This document shows, piece by piece, positions 22,828-25,892 of a stretch of 25,892 nt of DNA. The notes below the pieces were generated by a model, which worked only from the letters and a program-made list of their open reading frames with translations, was not told where the DNA came from and ran no database searches. A program made the position numbers and the translations under genes. The DNA lies in assembly GCA_000402655.1 (NCBI GenBank), contig AQSI01000002.1:166092-191983 (forward strand). The letters are read 5' to 3'. The DNA is from Fidelibacterota bacterium SCGC AAA298-D23. Lineage in GTDB: Bacteria > Fidelibacterota > Marinisomatia > Marinisomatales > Marinisomataceae. Positions within the stretch are counted from its first letter, which is position 1; each line of letters opens with the position of its first letter.

Positions 22828-23442
22828 TTATCTTGAATAATATTCAACAACTAATTGTTCGTTCATAGTCAAATCAATTTCATCTCTTTCCGGAAAACTA
22901 ACAAATGTTCCTTCCATTTTTGACTTGTCAACTGATAACCATGATATATTTAAATCACCTTTTACCATTTTAATTGAATTTAAAATAATATCTAATTTTT
23001 TACTTTTATCTCTAACAGTAACAGAATCTCCAGGCTTTAATCGGTAAGAAGCTATATTAACTTTTTTGTTATTCACCATAAAATGACCATGACTAACTAA
23101 TTGTCTTGCAGCTGGTCTTGTTGGAGCAAACCCCAACTTGAATATAACATTATCTAGTCTTGACTCAAGCATTACAAGAAGATTTAATCCAGTTTCACCT
23201 TTCATTTGTGAAGCTTTTTTGAAATAATTTCTGAACTGTTTTTCAAGCATTCCATAAGTAAACTTAATTTTTTGCTTTTCTTGTAATTGTACTGAATATG
23301 TAGAAAATCTTTTACCTGACTTACCGTGTTGACCTGGACCGTAACCTTTTTTTGATAACAATCTATCAAACTTAGGATTTCCAAAAATATTTACTCCTAG
23401 TTTTCTTACAATTTTACCCTTAGGTGTATTTAATTTTGCCAT
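22828..23442 (-). CDS. rpsD: 30S ribosomal protein S4
   Basis: This 204-residue S4 has the conserved YGPGQHGKSGKRFSTYSVQL block, KFTYGMLEKQFRNYF, and the S4 RNA-binding domain (LESRLDNVIFKLGFAPTRPAARQLVSHGH). The N-terminal region has no cysteines, so it is the zinc-free form. S4 is a primary 16S rRNA-binding protein and in many bacteria the translational repressor of this operon. The ATG at 23442 is three bases after rpsK. Confidence 0.97.
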   Translation of the reverse strand: MAKLNTPKGKIVRKLGVNIFGNPKFDRLLSKKGYGPGQHGKSGKRFSTYSVQLQEKQKIKFTYGMLEKQFRNYFKKASQMKGETGLNLLVMLESRLDNVIFKLGFAPTRPAARQLVSHGHFMVNNKKVNIASYRLKPGDSVTVRDKSKKLDIILNSIKMVKGDLNISWLSVDKSKMEGTFVSFPERDEIDLTMNEQLVVEYYSR

Positions 23443-23445
23443 AAT

Positions 23446-23832
23446 TTATACTCTTCTCTGTTTTTTAGGTCTACATCCGTTATGCGGTAAAGGTGTAACA
23501 TCAGAAATTGATGTAACCTGAAGTCCTGCTGCAGACAAAGCTCTTATAGCTGATTCTCTTCCAGCGCCAGGACCCTTAACTCTCACGGCTACAGTAGTCA
23601 TACCCATACTTACCACCTCACTAGCTACTTTCTCTGAAGCAACTGTTGCTGCATATGCGGTATTTTTTCTAGAACCTTTAAAACCTGCCTTTCCTGCTGT
23701 TGCCCATGCGATCACATTACCAAATTCATCTGAAACAGTTATATTTGTATTGTTGAAAGTTGCTTTAATGTGAACAACACCATTTGGATTAATCTTTTTC
23801 TTTTTCTTACTTGATCTAGCCTGTGTAGCCAT
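23446..23832 (-). CDS. rpsK: 30S ribosomal protein S11
   Basis: This 128-residue protein has the typical blocks GVVHIKATFNNTNITVSDE, WATAGKAGFKGSRKNTAYA and VRVKGPGAGRESAIRAL, and ends with TPLPHNGCRPKKQRRV. S11 lies on the 30S platform near the E site. The N-terminus is a short basic stretch (ARSSKKKKK). It begins one base after rpsM. Confidence 0.97.
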   Translation of the reverse strand: MATQARSSKKKKKINPNGVVHIKATFNNTNITVSDEFGNVIAWATAGKAGFKGSRKNTAYAATVASEKVASEVVSMGMTTVAVRVKGPGAGRESAIRALSAAGLQVTSISDVTPLPHNGCRPKKQRRV

Positions 23833-23833
23833 A

Positions 23834-24214
23834 TTATACTGCCTTCTTACCTAACGAAATTGTTTGTCTTTTTTTGCTTCTTCTTGTACGAGAATTGGTT
23901 TTAGTTCTTTGTCCTCTTACTGGTAAAGATTTTCTGTGTCTAACACCTCTGTAGCTACCAATATCTTGCAATCTTTTAACATTTTTTAAATTTTCACTTC
24001 TAAGCTCACCTTCAATAAGAAGCTTAAGATCAACAATAACTTTTCTGATTTCATCTTCTTGCTTTGATGATAAATCAGTTACACGAGTGTTAGGATCAAC
24101 TTTAGCTTGTTCACAAATATCAAGAGCAGTCTTTAAACCAATCCCGTGAACATATCTTAAGGAATATGCTACCTTTTTATCCTTTGGTATATCTACACCT
24201 GCTATTCTAGCCAT
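23834..24214 (-). CDS. rpsM: 30S ribosomal protein S13
   Basis: This 126-residue protein starts MARIAGVDIPKDKKVAYSL and contains the helix-hairpin-like YVHGIGLKTALDI. It ends with the basic tail GVRHRKSLPVRGQRTKTNSRT followed by lysines that reach towards P-site tRNA. Its ATG shares a base with the rpmJ stop (TAATG) and is preceded by AAGGA. Confidence 0.97.
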   Translation of the reverse strand: MARIAGVDIPKDKKVAYSLRYVHGIGLKTALDICEQAKVDPNTRVTDLSSKQEDEIRKVIVDLKLLIEGELRSENLKNVKRLQDIGSYRGVRHRKSLPVRGQRTKTNSRTRRSKKRQTISLGKKAV

Positions 24215-24330
24215 TATCCTTGCCTCTGTTTAAATCTAGGGTTCTTCTTGTTGATAACATAAATACGTCCTTTTCTTCGAACGATAATACAATCTCTACT
24301 TCTTTTTTTAACTGACGCCCTTACTTTCAT
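24214..24330 (-). CDS. rpmJ: 50S ribosomal protein L36, zinc-free form
   Basis: This 38-residue gene starts MKVRASVKKRSRDC and ends NPRFKQRQG, unmistakably L36. In the zinc-binding form the ligands are Cys11, Cys14, Cys27 and His33. Here they are Ser11, Cys14, Asn27 and Phe33, so zinc cannot be bound. This pattern resembles L36 of Bacteroidota. It starts two bases after the infA stop and overlaps rpsM by one base, matching the usual infA-rpmJ-rpsM order. Confidence 0.96.
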   Translation of the reverse strand: MKVRASVKKRSRDCIIVRRKGRIYVINKKNPRFKQRQG

Positions 24331-24332
24331 AA

Positions 24333-24557
24333 TTACTGCCTAAATGTTATTCTACCTCTAGTTAAGTCATAAGGAGACAATTGTAAATCAACTTTATCTC
24401 CTGGAAGCATTTTAATAAAGTGCATTCTCATCTTACCACTAACATGGGCTAAAACTTCATGCTCTTTACCCCCAAGATTTATTGTTACTCTAAACCTTGC
24501 TCCAGGTAAAGCTTCTTTTATAGTTCCTTCTACTTCTATTGACTCTTGTTTTGCCAT
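24333..24557 (-). CDS. infA: Translation initiation factor IF-1
   Basis: This 74-residue S1-like OB-fold protein has the blocks IEVEGTIKEALPGARFRV, VLAHVSGKMRMHFIKMLPGDKV and SPYDLTRGRITFR. IF-1 occupies the A site of the 30S subunit during initiation and works with IF-2 and IF-3. It lies six bases after map. No clear Shine-Dalgarno site precedes it, so translation may be coupled to upstream genes. Confidence 0.97.
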   Translation of the reverse strand: MAKQESIEVEGTIKEALPGARFRVTINLGGKEHEVLAHVSGKMRMHFIKMLPGDKVDLQLSPYDLTRGRITFRQ

Positions 24558-24563
24558 TTTTTA

Positions 24564-25313
24564 TTAAGTTAAAATTCTGGGTTGGAACTTAGTAATAAGA
24601 ATTGAATGTTCAAAGTGCGCACTTGAACTACCATCTTTTGTTCTTATCGTCCATCCATCACTATCAGTTTTAATATGTCTAGCTCCAACATTTACCATAG
24701 GTTCAATAGCTAAACACATTCCTTCTTTCAATACCACATCTAAATCTGGAGTAGCAGGAATGGAAAAATTTGGAACTTGCGGTTTTATGTGCAAATGCCT
24801 TCCAATTCCATGACCAACTAACTCTCTAACAATTGAGAAGCCTTCAGATTCAACATATTCTTGTATTGAATTACTTATGTCAAATATTTTATTTCCAACT
24901 AAAGCATTTTGAATCCCAATATCCAATGCTTTTTTTGTAACATCTAATAATCTTTGCTTCTCATCAGAAATTTCTCCTATAGCTATCGTTCTTGCGGAGT
25001 CACTATAAAAATCATTTTTTATTACTCCACAATCAATGCTTACAATTTGTCCTTCCTTGAGGATCATGTTTTTAGGAATTCCATGAACAATCTCATCATC
25101 TATAGAAACTGTAAGAGTTGCTGGAAATCCATCATACCCCTTAAATGCAGGTTTGGCATTACATGAAATAATATAGTCTTCAGCAATCTTATCTAGCTCA
25201 AGGACTGATTGGCCTGGAAAAATATTTTTTTCTACCTTATTTAAGGTGTCAGAGAGAATCTGACAACTTTCAGATAAAGCTTTCACTTCAAGATGATTGT
25301 TAATATCAACCAC
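24564..25313 (-). CDS. map: Methionine aminopeptidase, type I
   Basis: This 249-residue pita-bread-fold enzyme has its metal and substrate ligands visible: His in DEIVHGIP, Asp in SIDCGVI, Asp in FYSDSARTIAIG, His in VGHGIGRHLH, Glu in AIEPMVNVG and Glu in SSAHFEHSILIT. It removes N-terminal Met from nascent proteins. The start is a GTG at 25313, overlapping the secY stop by eight bases. There is no earlier sensible start, since the frame upstream is inside secY. The secY-map-infA order without adk is found in some bacteria. Confidence 0.95.
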   Translation of the reverse strand: MVDINNHLEVKALSESCQILSDTLNKVEKNIFPGQSVLELDKIAEDYIISCNAKPAFKGYDGFPATLTVSIDDEIVHGIPKNMILKEGQIVSIDCGVIKNDFYSDSARTIAIGEISDEKQRLLDVTKKALDIGIQNALVGNKIFDISNSIQEYVESEGFSIVRELVGHGIGRHLHIKPQVPNFSIPATPDLDVVLKEGMCLAIEPMVNVGARHIKTDSDGWTIRTKDGSSSAHFEHSILITKFQPRILT

Positions 25314-25892
25314 GTCTACTTCTAACCTTTCCTTTAGTTAAAAAACCATCATAATGTCTAGAAAGCAAATGGGATTCTATTTGACTTAAAGTGTCTAGTC
25401 CAACACCAACAACAATAAGTAAACTAGTTCCACCAAAAAATGAAGCATAGGCATAATCAAGTCCTGCAAATTGTTGAAGAAAATATGGCATGAGAGCTAT
25501 AAAACCTAAAAAACAAGCACCAGGGAGGGTAACTCTTGTTAAAATATTTTCAATAAACTCAGCTGTCTTTTTACCTGGTTTGACTCCAGGAATGAAACCA
25601 CCTTGTTGTTTTAAAGTTGAAGACACTTGATTGGGATCAAATTGTAATGCAGTATAAAAATAAGTAAAAAATATAATCAACAAGGCAAACATTGTGTTTG
25701 AAAACCAATGGTCCATAGCGAATAAAGAAATAAAGTTAGATTGAGTAGCATCTTGTCCAAAAAATGTAGCAATAGTCCCTGGAATAAGAATTATAGATTG
25801 TGCAAAAATAATTGGAATTACTCCAGCTGTATTGATTTTTAGAGGCAAATAAGTATTTTGACCTCCATATACTTTACGTCCAACAATTCTTC
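25306..25892 (-). CDS. secY: Protein translocase subunit SecY, C-terminal part (cut by window edge)
   Basis: The frame runs in from the right edge and covers about 194 C-terminal residues. It begins RIVGRKVYGGQNTYLPLKINTAGV, the conserved cytoplasmic loop before the last four membrane segments. QQGGFIPGVKPGKKTAEFIE is the signature second loop, and the end LLSRHYDGFLTKGKVRSRRG is typical. A TTG at 25848 is only an internal codon, since conserved SecY sequence continues upstream of it. SecY forms the export channel with SecE and SecG; secG lies separately at 16227-16577. Confidence 0.96.
   Translation of the reverse strand, partial: RIVGRKVYGGQNTYLPLKINTAGVIPIIFAQSIILIPGTIATFFGQDATQSNFISLFAMDHWFSNTMFALLIIFFTYFYTALQFDPNQVSSTLKQQGGFIPGVKPGKKTAEFIENILTRVTLPGACFLGFIALMPYFLQQFAGLDYAYASFFGGTSLLIVVGVGLDTLSQIESHLLSRHYDGFLTKGKVRSRRG

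Noticed and set aside
25306..25848. secY start at TTG 25848
   Set aside because: Conserved SecY sequence continues upstream to the window edge, so this codon is internal.

Overview
The window looks like a compact, A+T-rich (about two-thirds A+T by eye) bacterial chromosome segment. It holds almost only core genes: no transposase, integrase, phage gene or CRISPR array is visible. Several traits suggest a member or relative of the Bacteroidota/FCB superphylum. The L36 protein is the zinc-free type with the pattern usual in that group, Shine-Dalgarno (SD) sites are patchy, and many genes are joined by TAATG or ATGA stop/start overlaps. A free-living marine lineage such as Marinimicrobia (SAR406) would fit, but that is an inference and cannot be proven from this sequence.

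Layout, right to left, since most genes lie on the minus strand. Positions 25892-21427 hold the end of the ribosomal-protein operon: secY (partial), map, infA, rpmJ, rpsM, rpsK, rpsD, rpoA, rplQ. Next comes a small accessory islet (20023-21426) with a plus-strand free-methionine-sulfoxide reductase, a minus-strand sulfotransferase and a plus-strand tRNA-Met, which the sulfotransferase reading frame runs into. Positions 19882-7968 are one long co-directional run: gdhA, pgk, tpiA, secG, tRNA-Leu(GAG), a secreted TPR protein, a HAD phosphatase, acpS, murA, trkA, trkH, uvrC. It covers nitrogen assimilation, lower glycolysis, protein export, cell-wall and lipid precursors, potassium uptake and DNA repair. 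Convergent to it are two plus-strand genes, hsp20 (behind a good sigma-54 promoter candidate) and a cystathionine beta-synthase core protein, separated by an intrinsic terminator. Left of these on the minus strand are tldD-pmbA (a two-part metalloprotease), tRNA-Cys, tRNA-Leu(UAA), an alpha/beta hydrolase, a VOC-fold protein, a YwaF/TMEM164-like membrane protein, a CNNM/CBS membrane protein, and the start of an acidic repeat protein cut by the window edge.

The strongest unexpected signal is that uvrC has no ATG, GTG or TTG start able to include its catalytic GIY-YIG domain. The frame instead offers an ATT codon one base after the trkH stop, eight bases behind a GGAG Shine-Dalgarno site. Other points worth checking are the sigma-54 element at hsp20, the sulfotransferase whose last codons are antisense to a tRNA, and a hydrolase gene starting eight bases after a tRNA 3' end. 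I did not find a convincing new multi-gene system. No stretch over 300 bases lacks a gene; the longest gaps are the 151-base divergent region at 6395-6545 and the 140 bases at 19883-20022.
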